A stretch of DNA of 64,000 nt from Gemmobacter fulvus (GCF_018798885.1 NZ_CP076361.1:372001-436000), one strand, 5' to 3'; positions 45,891 to 58,924 are shown, counted from the first letter of the stretch. Notes: a model not told the origin generated them from the letters alone. Numbers and translations are program-made.

Positions 45891-46598
45891 CTGCCCCAAG
45901 GTCCCTTGTGTGTGGCGGGCCTTCGCCCTGCCGTTTGTCCTCGTCCGCGCTTTGCGTCGGCATACAGGAACCATCGCGCTGCCCGTCTGGCCGGACAGCG
46001 CGCACCACAGCATGACATGCGGCGCATCTTGTGATTCTGATCTGCATCCCCACGACAAAACACCAGATTTTGTGTGCTGTGTCGTTGCGATGACAAACTG
46101 TCGGAAATTTCTTCCCCATTCAACGAGAAAATTTGCTCCCCGCCGCGCTATTTAGTGTTGACGGGTGACTTACCCACAAGGGGTATGATTTCTGATCGAT
46201 TCAGACCACGGGCGGGCCGCTGTGGATGGTTTCGGGGACAACTGCGGGACACCTTGGCCAAAGCCCCGCAAATATTCAGGGAATGGGCAGATTTGCGGGA
46301 AAGGCTTCATGCCCTGCCTGAACGGGGATAACTCGGTTGCCGTAACGGAAGATGCGCCACGATCTGCCGCCAGCAGATTTTGTGCCAACACAAGCTGTTG
46401 TGGCGGCAAAGTAACATTCCCTTAATCTGACACTAAGGCTGGATCAGAATCGGGCAAGCGCCGGGCTGATTCCCGCAGCCGGTCGGCAAGGGAGTGATGC
46501 GCCCGGTTTTTCCCATTGGCAGCGCGGGAACCAAACCGCAGTCTCGGGCCTGTTTCCTGCGGGCATATCTGCCGCGCAGCATCACAAGGGGAAAGCGG
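45891..46598. other. Long intergenic region upstream of nrdJ and the DUF533 gene
   Basis: 708 bases without a supported protein gene between divergent genes. A candidate NrdR box lies at 46060-46075. AT-richer tracts at 46090-46170 include TTGACG at 46155 that could be a -35 element for the rightward gene. I looked for a cobalamin riboswitch for nrdJ and could not identify its conserved boxes. A small RNA cannot be excluded. Confidence 0.55.
46060..46075. promoter_or_regulatory. Candidate NrdR box upstream of nrdJ
   Basis: ACACCAGATTTTGTGT has intact outer arms ACAC/GTGT and matches about 13 of 16 positions of the NrdR consensus (ACACWATATATWGTGT, from memory). It lies 170 bases upstream of the nrdJ start codon. 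NrdR boxes normally occur in pairs about three helical turns apart, and I could not find a clear partner, so support is moderate. Confidence 0.4.
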
Positions 46599-47390
46599 AT
46601 GAGCCTGATCAAGACTCTGGCCAAGGTTGCCATCGGCGTGGCGATTGCCAAGGGCGTGAACCATGTCACACAGAACGGTCTGCCGGGCCGCAGCAGCGGC
46701 AGCGCGGGCACCAGCCGCAGCGGCGGTGGCCTGGGCGATCTGGGCAATCTGCTCGGCGGCAAGGCCGGTGGCGGCATGTCGGGCGGGCTGGGGGGGCTGC
46801 TGGATGGTTTGACCGGCGGCGGCACGACCAGCCGCAGCACCAGCCGCCGCAGCTCCGCCCCCTCGGGTCTGGAGGGGCTGCTGGGCGGCGCCGGTGGGTT
46901 GGGCGGGCTGCTCGGGGGCTTGCTGGGCGGGGCGTCGGCAACCACCCGCACGAGTTCGCGCAGCACGGGCGGGCTTGGCGCGATGCTGAATGATGCGCTG
47001 ACGGGGCAGGCTTCGCCCGAGGAACCGAGCCGCGATCAGGAACTGGCCGCCGCCCTGATGCTGCGCGCGATGGTGCAGGCCGCCAAGGCCGATGGCGTGC
47101 TGGATGCCGAGGAGAAGGCGCAGCTGATGCAGGCGCTGGACGGGGCCGAAGATGCCGAAATCGCCTTTGTTAATCAAGAGCTTGCCGCCCCGGTCGATGT
47201 GGACGCACTGGTGCGGCAGGTGCCCGTCGGCATGGAAGCGCAGGTCTATGCGGTGTCATTGGCCGCCATCCGGCTCGATCATCCGAGCGAGGTGCGCTAT
47301 TTGCAGGATCTGGCGCAGGCACTGGAACTGGACCGGCAAGAGGTGAATGACATTCACCGCAGTGCCGGTGTGGCCCCCCTTTACGCCTGA
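46599..47390 (+). CDS. DUF533 / TerB-like protein with Gly-Ser-rich linker
   Basis: 263 residues from ATG 46599 (AAGGGGAA upstream). The N-terminus MSLIKTLAKVAIGVAIAKG is a short amphipathic or hydrophobic helix. Residues about 30-150 are low complexity, dominated by Gly, Leu and Ser (GLGGLLGG-type repeats). The C-terminal 110 residues are a helical TerB-like domain (MLRAMVQAAKADGVLDAEEKAQL). Similar to E. coli YebE-type inner-membrane proteins of unknown function. A Fur-family gene follows 94 bases later. Confidence 0.82.
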   Translation: MSLIKTLAKVAIGVAIAKGVNHVTQNGLPGRSSGSAGTSRSGGGLGDLGNLLGGKAGGGMSGGLGGLLDGLTGGGTTSRSTSRRSSAPSGLEGLLGGAGGLGGLLGGLLGGASATTRTSSRSTGGLGAMLNDALTGQASPEEPSRDQELAAALMLRAMVQAAKADGVLDAEEKAQLMQALDGAEDAEIAFVNQELAAPVDVDALVRQVPVGMEAQVYAVSLAAIRLDHPSEVRYLQDLAQALELDRQEVNDIHRSAGVAPLYA

Positions 47391-47484
47391 CCGCAGGGGG
47401 AAGGGTCGACCACCCTTCCCTTTCCCTATGGAGCCGCCCGCGCAAATCCCGTAAACGGGGCAAAAGACGGGATCAGAGGGGCCC

Positions 47485-47898
47485 ATGAGCGAGACGATCA
47501 TCACCCGCTGCGAGGCCAAGGGTCTGCGCATGACCGAACAGAGGCGCATCGTCGCGCGTGTCATCGGGGCGGCGGACGATCATCCTGATGTGGAAGAGCT
47601 TTATGCCCGCGCTGCCGCCATCGACCCGCGCATTTCGCTGGCCACTGTCTATCGCACCGTCAAACTGTTCGAAGAGGCGGGGATTCTGGAAAAGCTGGAA
47701 TTCGGCGATGGCCGCGCGCGCTATGAAGATGCCGACCGCGATCACCACGACCATCTGATCGACGTCAACTCTGGTCAGGTCATCGAATTCATTGATCCCG
47801 ACATTGAAGAGCTGCAAGAACGCATCGCCCAGCGGTTGGGCTATCGGCTGATCGGGCATCGGCTGGAACTTCTGGGCGTGCCGCTCAAGAAAGCATGA
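47485..47898 (+). CDS. Fur family metal-responsive regulator
   Basis: 137 residues. The N-terminal winged helix has LRMTEQRRIVARVI and ISLATVYRTVKLFEEAG (the recognition helix with ATVYR). The dimerisation domain has DRDHHDHLIDVNSGQVIEF, with the histidine cluster that binds metal or heme. The C-terminal GYRLIGHRLELLGVPL is typical of alphaproteobacterial Fur/Mur. CxxC zinc motifs are absent. Whether it senses iron or manganese cannot be told. Its stop is one base before the start of the DMT transporter gene. Confidence 0.9.
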   Translation: MSETIITRCEAKGLRMTEQRRIVARVIGAADDHPDVEELYARAAAIDPRISLATVYRTVKLFEEAGILEKLEFGDGRARYEDADRDHHDHLIDVNSGQVIEFIDPDIEELQERIAQRLGYRLIGHRLELLGVPLKKA

Positions 47899-47899
47899 C

Positions 47900-50306
<2,407 letters not shown>

Positions 50307-50329
50307 TCGGTTTCCACGGTTTTCTGCAC

Positions 50330-50355
50330 ACGGCGCGTCTTTCGGGGCGCGCCGT
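50330..50355 (+). terminator. Weak terminator hairpin after eno
   Basis: Stem ACGGCGCG / CGCGCCGT with a loop of about 10 bases, without a clear T tract (TCTGC follows). Confidence 0.45.
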
Positions 50356-50483
50356 TCTGCATGGTGCCGTTCGCATCTGTTCCCGTCGTAGAGACATAAG
50401 TGCCATTGCGGGCACGCCCCCGCCTCGACCAGCTTGGCGCGGACCGTTGCAGCAAGCAGCGGCATTTCGGGAGGAGGAACTTC

Positions 50484-50978
50484 ATGAATATCATCACCGC
50501 ATTGGCGATCTCCATCGGGGCGCTGGCCGCTGTCGCGACCTGGCTGTGCCTGGGCACCGGGCTGGGATTGCAGGTCTGGGCGCTGTTCATTGCCTGGGGC
50601 AGCTTTTACCACACCGGCGGCAAGACCGACGGGCTGAGCAAATCCGCGATCAACCATCTGTGGGGTGTGGCGGTGGCGGCGGTCACGCTGGTGATCGTGG
50701 GCACGGTGGGCGGCTCGGTCATCGTGACCTCGCTGATTGTCGGCACTTCTGTCGTGGTGCTGGTGCTGGGCGCGCATCTGCCGCTTCTGGCGACCATCCC
50801 GGCGGCGGTCTATGGCTATGCCTCGACCGCAGCCTTCTGCCTGCTGACCGGGGTGGCGATTGGCGATGCGGCGGCGGTGGCCGCAGCGGCGGGGATCGTG
50901 TTCATCTCGCTGTTGCTGGGCAATCTGTTCGGCTTCGTCTCTGAAAAGCTGGCCGGTATGCTGGCCAAATCGGCCTGA
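50484..50978 (+). CDS. DUF1097 family membrane protein
   Basis: 164 residues with about five hydrophobic helices covering most of the chain (ITALAISIGALAAVATWLCLG, HLWGVAVAAVTLVIVGTVGG and others). Length and the WGSFYHTGGKT segment after helix two fit DUF1097, an inner-membrane family that includes E. coli YcdZ. GGAGGAGG precedes the ATG. Function unknown. Confidence 0.85.
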   Translation: MNIITALAISIGALAAVATWLCLGTGLGLQVWALFIAWGSFYHTGGKTDGLSKSAINHLWGVAVAAVTLVIVGTVGGSVIVTSLIVGTSVVVLVLGAHLPLLATIPAAVYGYASTAAFCLLTGVAIGDAAAVAAAAGIVFISLLLGNLFGFVSEKLAGMLAKSA

Positions 50979-51090
50979 TCGCGCGACGGATCCGGCGCGG
51001 GAGGGCGCGCCGGACCGGCCCCCGAGGCCGAATTGTGCCGGGCACAAGATAGCCATGGCACCGCGCCTGCCAAAGATTTAGGCAAGACGC

Positions 51091-52002
51091 ATGAAGGATA
51101 TGCCCCAAACCCAAGACTCGCCGCGCGGCCTTGCATTCGCGCTGTCTGCCTATGTGATGTGGGGCTTCCTGCCCCTCTACATGAAGGCGCTGGCCCATAT
51201 TCCGGCGGCAGAGGTGATTGCCCATCGGGTGATGTGGTCGGTGCCGGTGGCCGGGCTGGTGCTGATCTGGCTGGGCCGCACGGCGGATCTGGCGACAGCC
51301 CTGCGCAATCCGCGCATGTTGGGCATGGGCGTGGTGACGGCGGCGCTGATCTCGCTCAACTGGGGGATCTATGTCTGGGCGATCCAGAACGGCCATGCGC
51401 TCGACGCCGCGCTTGGCTATTACATCAACCCGCTGTTCAGCGTGTTTCTGGGCGCGGTGCTGTTGGGCGAAAAGCTGAACCGGGCACAGCTGGTGGCCAT
51501 TGCGCTGGCCGTCTGTGCCGTGGCGGTGCTGACCTGGGATGCGGGCCGCCTGCCCGTGCTGGCACTTGGCATGACGCTGACCTGGGCCGCCTATGCCTAT
51601 TTCAAGAAACAGCTCCCCATCGGGCCCAATCAGGGCTTCATGCTGGAAGTGCTGCTGCTGCTGCCCTTCGCGCTGATCTATGCGATCTGGTTGCAGGCCA
51701 CCGGGCAAAGTCATTTCCTGAATGGCGTCGGGTTTGACAGCCTTATGCTGGCACTGGCCGGGATCGTGACGGCGGTGCCGCTGATCCTCTATGCCAATGG
51801 GGCCAAGCTGCTGCGCCTGTCGACCATCGGCATCCTGCAATATGTCGCACCGACGATGATCTTCCTCACGGCGGTGTTTGTCTTTGGTGAGCCGTTCGGC
51901 ACAGCCAAGATGGTGGCCTTCCCGATGATCTGGGCGGCGCTGGCGATCTATACTTTCGGCATGGTGCAATCTGCTCGCAGCCGCAACGCGACGGCGGGAT
52001 AA
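51091..52002 (+). CDS. rarD: RarD-type EamA transporter
   Basis: 303 residues, about ten membrane helices. The motif SAYVMWGFLPLYMKALAHIPAAEVIAHRVMWS is the RarD signature (key part EVIAHRVMWS), and GYYINPLFSVFLGAVLLGEKL and YVAPTMIFLTAVFVFGEPF follow. The protein name comes from chloramphenicol-sensitive RarD of E. coli; its substrate is not established. Confidence 0.9.
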   Translation: MKDMPQTQDSPRGLAFALSAYVMWGFLPLYMKALAHIPAAEVIAHRVMWSVPVAGLVLIWLGRTADLATALRNPRMLGMGVVTAALISLNWGIYVWAIQNGHALDAALGYYINPLFSVFLGAVLLGEKLNRAQLVAIALAVCAVAVLTWDAGRLPVLALGMTLTWAAYAYFKKQLPIGPNQGFMLEVLLLLPFALIYAIWLQATGQSHFLNGVGFDSLMLALAGIVTAVPLILYANGAKLLRLSTIGILQYVAPTMIFLTAVFVFGEPFGTAKMVAFPMIWAALAIYTFGMVQSARSRNATAG

Positions 52003-52010
52003 GCGCCGGA

Positions 52011-53111
52011 TCAGACGCCGGGCCTGCTGATCTGCCCACCGCCAACCTGCCCGGCCACGCCTGTCGTCGTCGGGCCAGAGGTTGGCAGACCACGCGCCAC
52101 GCGCACCGCCAGAAAGGCGAAGGCCTGCGCCTCCAGCATATCGCCGTCCAGCCCAACCGCCTCGACCGGCAGCACATCGCAGGGCATCAGCGCGGCCAGA
52201 TGCGCCATCAGCGTGGCATTGTGCCGACCGCCGCCGGTGACCAGCAGCTGCGACACCGGCAAGGGGAAATGCTCGGCCCCGCGGGCCACGGCTTCGGCGG
52301 CGGCACGGGTCAGCGTGGCGGCGGCATCGGCATCGGACAGGTGCGACACCGCCTGAAGAAGTGCGTGGAAGTCATTGCGGTCCAAGGATTTTGGCGGTAT
52401 CCGGTAAAAGAACGGATGCGCCAGAAAGGCGGCGATGATCGCCGGATCAGCCTGTCCCTGCGCCGCCAAAGCGCCGCCCTCATCCTGCGTCAGCCCGCGC
52501 CGCGCGCGCATCAGATCATTGACCGGCGCATTGGCCGGGCCCGTATCGAAGGCAAGGCAGGCCCCTTCGGCATCCGGCGCAGACCGGGACGGATCGACCC
52601 AGGTCAGATTGCCAACGCCCCCGAGATTGAGAAAGGCCACCGGCGCTTCGGCCTTGATGCGTTTGGCACAGGCAAAGTGGAAATAGGGGGCCAGCGGCGC
52701 ACCCTGCCCGCCCAGCCCAACATCGGCGCTGCGGAAATCCCAGACCACCGGCACACCCAGCACCTCGGCCAGAACCGAGCCATTGCCCGCCTGATGTGTG
52801 CCACGCCCGCCCGGATCATGCGCCAGCGTCTGGCCGTGAAAACCGATCAGGTCAGCCCCGGCAATCTGGCTCAGCAATTCGGCATGGGCGGTCTCGACCA
52901 CCTCGGCCGCCGCCTCTACCCCCGGATCACCGGGCCAGAGACCAAGGGCATCGCGGATCAACCCGCGTTCTTCCTCATCATAGGCGCGATAGCCGGTTTC
53001 GCCGAATTCGAGGATACGTTCGCCATCGGTGAACAGCATGGCGGCATCGACCCCGTCCAGCGAAGTGCCCGACATCGCCCCGAGCGCCCAGATCGGCCCC
53101 GCCTTCAACAT
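52011..53111 (-). CDS. anmK: Anhydro-N-acetylmuramic acid kinase
   Basis: 366 residues. Phosphorylates and opens 1,6-anhydro-MurNAc to MurNAc-6-phosphate in peptidoglycan recycling. The N-terminal phosphate-binding [15 protein letters not shown], the central [25 protein letters not shown] and the late LVTGGGRHN are diagnostic. Divergent from tyrS with 62 bases between starts, as seen in other proteobacteria. Confidence 0.95.
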   Translation of the reverse strand: MLKAGPIWALGAMSGTSLDGVDAAMLFTDGERILEFGETGYRAYDEEERGLIRDALGLWPGDPGVEAAAEVVETAHAELLSQIAGADLIGFHGQTLAHDPGGRGTHQAGNGSVLAEVLGVPVVWDFRSADVGLGGQGAPLAPYFHFACAKRIKAEAPVAFLNLGGVGNLTWVDPSRSAPDAEGACLAFDTGPANAPVNDLMRARRGLTQDEGGALAAQGQADPAIIAAFLAHPFFYRIPPKSLDRNDFHALLQAVSHLSDADAAATLTRAAAEAVARGAEHFPLPVSQLLVTGGGRHNATLMAHLAALMPCDVLPVEAVGLDGDMLEAQAFAFLAVRVARGLPTSGPTTTGVAGQVGGGQISRPGV

Positions 53112-53173
53112 GGCTTCCCCTCGCCCTCTGCCGCAGATATATGCGTCACGTTGATATAAAGCACGAGAACGCC

Positions 53174-54424
53174 ATGACCTACCACCCGAAATCCGACTTC
53201 ATGCGCGTGATGATGGAGCGCGGCTATCTGGCCGACTGCACCGATTATCAGGCGCTCGACGAGGCTTTGGTCAAGGGGATCGTGCCCGCCTATATCGGCT
53301 ACGATGCCACGGCGGCCTCGCTGCATGTGGGGCACCTGCTCAACATCATGATGTTGCGCTGGCTGCAAAAGACCGGGCACAAGCCGATCACCCTGATGGG
53401 CGGCGGCACCACCAAGGTGGGCGACCCGTCCTTCCGCAGCGAAGAGCGCCCGCTGCTGACGCCGGAAAAGATTGACGACAATATCGCCGGCATGAAGCAG
53501 GTCTTTGCCCGCTACCTCGATTACGGCGATGCGCCCAACGGGGCCATCATGCTGAACAATGCCGAATGGCTGGACAATCTGAACTACCTCGATTTCCTGC
53601 GCGACATCGGGCGGCATTTCAGTGTCAACCGCATGCTGTCGTTTGAATCGGTGAAATCGCGGCTGGACCGGGAACAAAGCCTGTCCTTCCTCGAATTCAA
53701 CTACATGATCCTGCAAGCCTATGATTTCCTTGAAATCCATCGGCGCTATGGTTGCCTTTTGCAGATGGGCGGCTCGGATCAATGGGGCAATATCATCAAC
53801 GGGATCGACCTGACCCGCCGGGTGATCGACGCGCAGATCTTTGGCCTGACCTCGCCGCTGCTGACCACCAGCGACGGCAAGAAAATGGGCAAATCGGCGG
53901 GCGGCGCGGTCTGGCTGAATGGCGCGATGCTGAGCCCCTATGAGTTCTGGCAATTCTGGCGCAATACCACCGATGCCGATGTGGGCCGGTTCCTCAAGCT
54001 CTATACCGAACTGCCGGTCGAGGAATGTGACCGGCTGGGCGCGCTGGCGGGGGCCGAGATCAACGGCGCGAAGATCATTCTGGCCAATGCGGTGACGACG
54101 CTGCTGCATGGCCCGGATGCGGCTGCGGCGGCTGAGGCGACGGCGCGGGAAGTGTTTGAAAAGGGCGGCGTGGGCGATGATCTGCCGACCCTTGCGCTAT
54201 CGGTCGCGGATCTGGCCGATGGCATCACCGTGGCACAGCTGTTCGTGCGTACCGGCCTGTCACCCTCGGGCAAGGATGCCAAACGGCTGATTCAGGAGGG
54301 CGGCGCGCGGCTGAATGATGAGATCGTGCTGGATGCGGGGCACAAGCTGCACGCGGGCGATCTGGTCGATCCGGTGAAGCTGACGGCGGGCAAGAAGCGC
54401 CACGCACTGGTCACCCTGGGCTGA
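53174..54424 (+). CDS. tyrS: Tyrosyl-tRNA synthetase
   Basis: 416 residues from ATG 53174. Class I synthetase: the HIGH-type motif is HVGHLLN, the KMSKS-type motif is [11 protein letters not shown], and the tyrosine pocket includes [26 protein letters not shown] (key part GGSDQWGN). The C-terminal S4 RNA-binding domain is present ([20 protein letters not shown]). Full length. Confidence 0.97.
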   Translation: MTYHPKSDFMRVMMERGYLADCTDYQALDEALVKGIVPAYIGYDATAASLHVGHLLNIMMLRWLQKTGHKPITLMGGGTTKVGDPSFRSEERPLLTPEKIDDNIAGMKQVFARYLDYGDAPNGAIMLNNAEWLDNLNYLDFLRDIGRHFSVNRMLSFESVKSRLDREQSLSFLEFNYMILQAYDFLEIHRRYGCLLQMGGSDQWGNIINGIDLTRRVIDAQIFGLTSPLLTTSDGKKMGKSAGGAVWLNGAMLSPYEFWQFWRNTTDADVGRFLKLYTELPVEECDRLGALAGAEINGAKIILANAVTTLLHGPDAAAAAEATAREVFEKGGVGDDLPTLALSVADLADGITVAQLFVRTGLSPSGKDAKRLIQEGGARLNDEIVLDAGHKLHAGDLVDPVKLTAGKKRHALVTLG

Positions 54425-54428
54425 GCGC

Positions 54429-54460
54429 AAAAAAAGGGCGCGCCGCGATGTGGCGCGCCC
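54429..54460 (-). terminator. Terminator after RTX-repeat protein 2 gene
   Basis: Stem GGGCGCGCC / GGCGCGCCC with a 7-base loop; the seven A bases at 54429-54435 become a T run on the minus strand. Serves the leftward RTX gene; it may also end tyrS less efficiently. Confidence 0.82.
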
Positions 54461-54480
54461 CGGTCTGTTGTCAGGCCAGT

Positions 54481-55434
54481 TCAGGCAACAAAGATATGAT
54501 CGCCAATGACCAGAGAATCCACAGCCACATTCTCGACGATCAGCCGCCCCGAGGCAAAGCGCAGAATGGCATCGCCATCGCGGTAGACTACATCAAATTC
54601 ACCGGTCACGCGCAGCCTGTCAGCGTCCAGATCGAAATCCGTGACCACGTCGTTGCCGTCCCCGCTAGCGAAGACGAAGATATCAGCCCCGCCATCGCCG
54701 GTCAGTGTATCGGCCCGGATCCCGCCTGACAGGGTATCCCGCCCGGCACCGCCAAACAGCTGATCACTCCCGTTTTCGCCGAACAGACGGTCATTGCCGC
54801 GCCCGCCAAACAGGAAATCATTGTCGCCGCCGCCAAACAGCGAGTCATTGCCGGTGGCGATTTCGCTTTCGCCCAGACGATCCTTGCCGCCGCCGCCATA
54901 GACCCGGTCATTGCCATTGGAATCGTAGATCACATCATCGCCGTATCCGGCGTTGATCCGGTCATTTCCATCGCCCCCGCGCGCCGTGTCGTTGCCGCCG
55001 AGCAGGTCAAGCACAAAGCCGTTTTTGGAATGGAAGCCCAGCGGATTGTCGAGGAAGATCGCGTTGGCCTTCACGGTGCCGGCCACCCGCCAGTCCATAT
55101 CCGCAAGGATCTGCGCCAGTTGCGCGGCCCCTGCGGGTTTGCTCAGATTGGGCAGATCGTCCAGCGACAGGTTCAGGCCGCTGAACTTGCCGATCAGGGC
55201 GTTGGAACCGGCCTCACGGATGGTCAGCCCGGTAAAGGTGCCATCCAGCAAGGCCGTCACCAGCCCGTCCTTCAGCCGGTAGTCAAAGTCAGACCCGCTG
55301 AAGTCGTATTTGAAGAAGTCATTCTGCAACACGAGCGAATCCGCGTCTTCGCGTTGCACGGCAACCCCGCCGAACAGGGACAGGACAGCATTTGAAAGGG
55401 CACTCGTTGAAATGAGATTGGATAAGACTGGCAT
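54481..55434 (-). CDS. RTX-repeat calcium-binding protein 2
   Basis: 317 residues from ATG 55434 (MPVLSNLISTSAL), which has GGAG at proper distance; an ATG at 55446 is also in frame. The N-terminal 150 residues include FFKYDFSGSDFDYRLKDG and TFTGLTIREAGSN, a beta-rich domain. About ten GGxGxD-type repeats follow (GGDGNDRINAGYGDDVI), then GADIFVFASGDGNDVVTDFD and a C-terminal part resembling that of RTX protein 1 (DGDAILRFASG). Calcium-binding, probably secreted by a type I route. No transporter nearby. Confidence 0.88.
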   Translation of the reverse strand: MPVLSNLISTSALSNAVLSLFGGVAVQREDADSLVLQNDFFKYDFSGSDFDYRLKDGLVTALLDGTFTGLTIREAGSNALIGKFSGLNLSLDDLPNLSKPAGAAQLAQILADMDWRVAGTVKANAIFLDNPLGFHSKNGFVLDLLGGNDTARGGDGNDRINAGYGDDVIYDSNGNDRVYGGGGKDRLGESEIATGNDSLFGGGDNDFLFGGRGNDRLFGENGSDQLFGGAGRDTLSGGIRADTLTGDGGADIFVFASGDGNDVVTDFDLDADRLRVTGEFDVVYRDGDAILRFASGRLIVENVAVDSLVIGDHIFVA

Positions 55435-55527
55435 AGCAGACTCCATTTTTCATATGCCGTTACGTTAGGCCTCGCCGTGGCACAGGTCAACAAAACTGCT
55501 TGCCCCAAGGGCAGGCCAGATATGAAA

Positions 55528-55551
55528 ACGGCGGCCCCGGGGGACCGCCGT
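55528..55551 (-). terminator. Terminator after the cyclophilin pair
   Basis: Stem ACGGCGG / CCGCCGT with inner CC/GG pairs; on the minus strand TTTTCATATC follows. 23 bases past the stop of the periplasmic cyclophilin gene. Confidence 0.75.
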
Positions 55552-55573
55552 CTGCTGTCTGTGCGAGGGTCGG

Positions 55574-56165
55574 TTATTCGACCAGGCTGACCTTGGCCAT
55601 CCGGTCCGGCGCGCTCACCTCGCCATTGCCGCCTGCGCCCTTCTTGATCGCATCGACCACATCCATGCCTTCGACCACACGGCCGACGATGGTGTATTGG
55701 CCATCCAGATGCGGCGCCGGGGCAAACATGATGAAGAACTGGCTGTTGGCCGAGTTCGGATCCATCGAGCGTGCCATGCCGACGACACCCCGGTCAAAGC
55801 TGAGCGAAGAAAATTCGGCCGCCAGATCAGGCTTGGACGATCCGCCCATGCCCGCCTCGGCAGAGCCACCGGCCTTGCCATATTGCACGTCGCCGGTCTG
55901 CGCCATGAAGCCGTCGATCACGCGGTGGAACACCACATCATCATAAGCGCCTTCCTTGGCCAAGGCCGCGATCTGCGCCACATGGTTCGGAGCAACATCC
56001 GGCAGCAGATCAATCACGATCTGGCCCTTGGTGCTGCCATCCACCTCGATCACCAGATTGGGGCCGGGGCCGTCATCGGCCAGTGCGGGCGTGGCGCTCT
56101 GGCTCAGGGCAAAGCCGCCCAGAACCGCCATGCCAAGCGCGAACAGCCCGCCTGCCACAAACCGC

Positions 56166-56176
<11 letters not shown>
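55574..56176 (-). CDS. Exported cyclophilin-type peptidyl-prolyl isomerase
   Basis: 200 residues with an N-terminal signal (FVAGGLFALGMAVLGGFALSQSATPALA) in which the hydrophobic core is clear, then a compact cyclophilin domain: VVFHRVIDGFMAQTGDV, NSANSQFFIMFAPAPHLDGQYTIVG (key part SQFFI) and VEGMDVVDAIKKG. Catalyses cis-trans isomerisation of prolyl bonds during folding of exported proteins. Overlaps the upstream cytosolic cyclophilin gene by 11 bases. Confidence 0.93.
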
Positions 56177-56675
<499 letters not shown>

Positions 56676-56810
56676 CCGGTCGGTCTCCTCTGTTCTGGCG
56701 CGCAAGGTAATGGGGCGGCGGGCCGAGGGAAAGGGCAAACCCGCGTGATCGGTTGACGCGGGGGACTGTTCGGCGGAAACAGGAGGAAAGACACCCCTGA
56801 GGAGGCTGCA

Positions 56811-58001
56811 ATGGGCTGGAAGACACTCGACGACATGGATCTGGCGGGCAAAGTGGTGCTGCTGCGCGTGGATGTGAACGTGCCGATGGAACATGGCGTG
56901 GTCACCGATGCGACGCGGATCGAAAAGATCGTGCCGACGGTGAAGGACATTCAGGCCAAGGGCGGCAAGGTGGTACTGCTGGCGCATTTCGACCGGCCCA
57001 AGGGCAAGGTCGTGCCCGAGATGAGTCTGGGCCATGTGCAGGCGGCGCTGGCGGGCGCGCTTGACTGCAAGGTGGTCTTTGCGGCGGATTGCATCGGCCC
57101 GGTTGCGGCAGAGGCGATTGCGGCAGCGGCCCCCGGCGATGTGGTGCTGCTGGAGAACACCCGTTTCCACGCGGGCGAGGAAAAGAACGACCCGGCGCTG
57201 GCCCGCGCCATGGCCGATCTGGGCGATGTCTTTGTGAATGATGCGTTTTCGGCGGCGCACCGCGCCCATGCCTCGACCGAAGGGCTGGCGCGGCTGTTGC
57301 CTGCGGCGGCGGGGCGGCTGATGGCGGCAGAGCTGAAGGCGCTGGAAGCGGCGCTGGGGCAGCCGCAGCGCCCGGTGGTGGCGGTGGTGGGCGGCGCGAA
57401 AGTGTCGACCAAGCTGGATCTGCTGGGCAATCTGGTCAGCAAGGTGGACCATCTGGTGATTGGCGGCGGCATGGCCAATACCTTCTTGGTGGCGCAGGGG
57501 ATCGAGGTCGGCAAAAGCCTTGCCGAACGCGACATGGCCGATACCGCGCGCGAGATTCTGGCCAAGGCGCAGGCGGCGGGCTGCACCATCCATCTGCCGA
57601 TCGACGTGGTGGTGGCGCGCGAGTTCAAGGCCCATGCCGCGCATGACACCGTGGCGGCGGCGGCCTGCCCCGCCGATGCGATGATTCTGGATGCCGGGCC
57701 GCAAACGGTGGCGGCGCTGGAAGCCGTGTTTGCCTCGGCCAAGACCTTGATCTGGAATGGCCCGCTGGGCGCGTTCGAGCTGGAGCCGTTTGACGCCGCG
57801 ACCAATGCCGCGGCCCGGTCGGTGGCGCGGCTGACGCGCGCGGGCAGCCTCATCTCGGTCGCGGGCGGCGGTGATACGGTGGCGGCGCTGAACAAGGCGG
57901 GCGCGGCTGAGGACTTCAGCTTCATCTCCACCGCAGGCGGTGCCTTCCTGGAATGGATGGAAGGCAAGGCCCTGCCGGGCGTGGCCGCACTCGACGTCTG
58001 A
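56811..58001 (+). CDS. pgk: Phosphoglycerate kinase
   Basis: 396 residues. Reversible transfer of phosphate between 1,3-bisphosphoglycerate and ADP. Recognised by [40 protein letters not shown], the central [16 protein letters not shown], and the nucleotide-binding [10 protein letters not shown] and [18 protein letters not shown] precedes the ATG. Divergent from the cyclophilin pair. Confidence 0.98.
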   Translation: MGWKTLDDMDLAGKVVLLRVDVNVPMEHGVVTDATRIEKIVPTVKDIQAKGGKVVLLAHFDRPKGKVVPEMSLGHVQAALAGALDCKVVFAADCIGPVAAEAIAAAAPGDVVLLENTRFHAGEEKNDPALARAMADLGDVFVNDAFSAAHRAHASTEGLARLLPAAAGRLMAAELKALEAALGQPQRPVVAVVGGAKVSTKLDLLGNLVSKVDHLVIGGGMANTFLVAQGIEVGKSLAERDMADTAREILAKAQAAGCTIHLPIDVVVAREFKAHAAHDTVAAAACPADAMILDAGPQTVAALEAVFASAKTLIWNGPLGAFELEPFDAATNAAARSVARLTRAGSLISVAGGGDTVAALNKAGAAEDFSFISTAGGAFLEWMEGKALPGVAALDV

Positions 58002-58010
58002 CCGAAAGCA

Positions 58011-58044
58011 AAGGCCCGCGCGGAGTGATCTGCGCGGGTCTTTT
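58011..58044. terminator. Terminator between pgk and RTX-repeat protein 3 gene
   Basis: Stem GCCCGCGC / GCGCGGGT, 10-base loop, then CTTTTG; AAAG upstream gives a T run in the other direction. Serves two convergent genes. Confidence 0.78.
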
Positions 58045-58063
58045 GACGTTTCTTAGGGTCGGG

Positions 58064-58924
58064 TCAGATCAGATCCATCGTGCCAAGCCGCGAGGCCAAC
58101 GCGTCGATATCCGTCCAGCCGAGGATCTTGATGGAATTGCCATCCAGTTCGAGGAAGGTGCTACCGCCGCGCGTGACGGCATAGGCCTCCAGCACGTCCT
58201 GAGCCGTCTCCATGCCCTCCCAATATTCGGCCCCCAGAATGAGGCGGTCTTCGTCGGTCATGTCGGTCACGACATCCGCGCCGGACTTGCCAGAGAAGAT
58301 GAAGTAATCCGTGCCCTCGCCGCCGCGCAGCCGGTCAGCACCCAACCCGCCGTCAAGCCGATCTTCGCCACCGCCGCCCCGCAGCTGATCGTTGCCGGTG
58401 CCGCCCATCAGCGTATCCTGCGCGAAGCCGCCAATCAGGGTATCATTGCCGCGATTGCCTTCCAGCAGGTCGCGCCCGGCCTCGCCTTGCAGCAGATCCG
58501 CGCCGCCATCGCCCGCAAGCGTGTCATTGCCAGCGCCACCGTTCAGCGTGTCATCGCCGCCGAAGCCTTGCAGATTGTCGCGCCATTTGGTGCCCGACAT
58601 CCGGTCGGCATCCGCAAAGAGTTCCGCAAAGAACGCGCGACCCGAGGCACCTTCCAGAAAATCCAGCAAATCGGCCAGATCAATCGGCGCGCTGGTCATG
58701 CGCAGGATGGGTTGCCCGAACACCGTGATCTGCGCCGCCGTGACCGTGCCTTCTCCCACGCCGTTTTCAAAGGTGTAATCGCCGGTCAGCGCAAGCCGCT
58801 TGCCCGCAAAGCTGAGGCTGAGACGACCGGCATCGTCAGCCGAGACCGGGCCGAATGTGCCGTCGAAAAAGGCCGACAGATCAATGCCTTTTTTGATGTT
58901 CCGGGTGGCGTCAAGTGTGGACAC
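58064..58924 (-). CDS. RTX-repeat calcium-binding protein 3
   Basis: 286 residues from a GTG start at 58924 preceded by AGGAG. The N-terminal 120 residues (IKKGIDLSAFFDGTFGPVS, ALTGDYTFENGVGEG) resemble in outline the non-repeat domain of RTX protein 2, with a TFxG-type strand. About eight GGxGxDxL repeats follow (GFGGDDTLNGGAGNDTLAGDG), then EGTDYFIFSGKSGADVV and a C-terminal ILGWTDIDALASRLG. Calcium binding and type I export are inferred from the repeats. Confidence 0.87.
   Translation of the reverse strand: MSTLDATRNIKKGIDLSAFFDGTFGPVSADDAGRLSLSFAGKRLALTGDYTFENGVGEGTVTAAQITVFGQPILRMTSAPIDLADLLDFLEGASGRAFFAELFADADRMSGTKWRDNLQGFGGDDTLNGGAGNDTLAGDGGADLLQGEAGRDLLEGNRGNDTLIGGFAQDTLMGGTGNDQLRGGGGEDRLDGGLGADRLRGGEGTDYFIFSGKSGADVVTDMTDEDRLILGAEYWEGMETAQDVLEAYAVTRGGSTFLELDGNSIKILGWTDIDALASRLGTMDLI

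Noticed and set aside
43188-46034. 948-codon plus-strand frame
   Set aside because: Antisense to nrdJ; biased composition and no motif.
45891-46598. Cobalamin riboswitch upstream of nrdJ
   Set aside because: I could not find the conserved B12-box or matching core pairing by eye; a covariance-model search would settle it.
46680-46990. GGC-rich tandem repeat as a non-coding element
   Set aside because: It encodes the Gly/Leu/Ser linker of the DUF533 protein in frame with a clear C-terminal domain.
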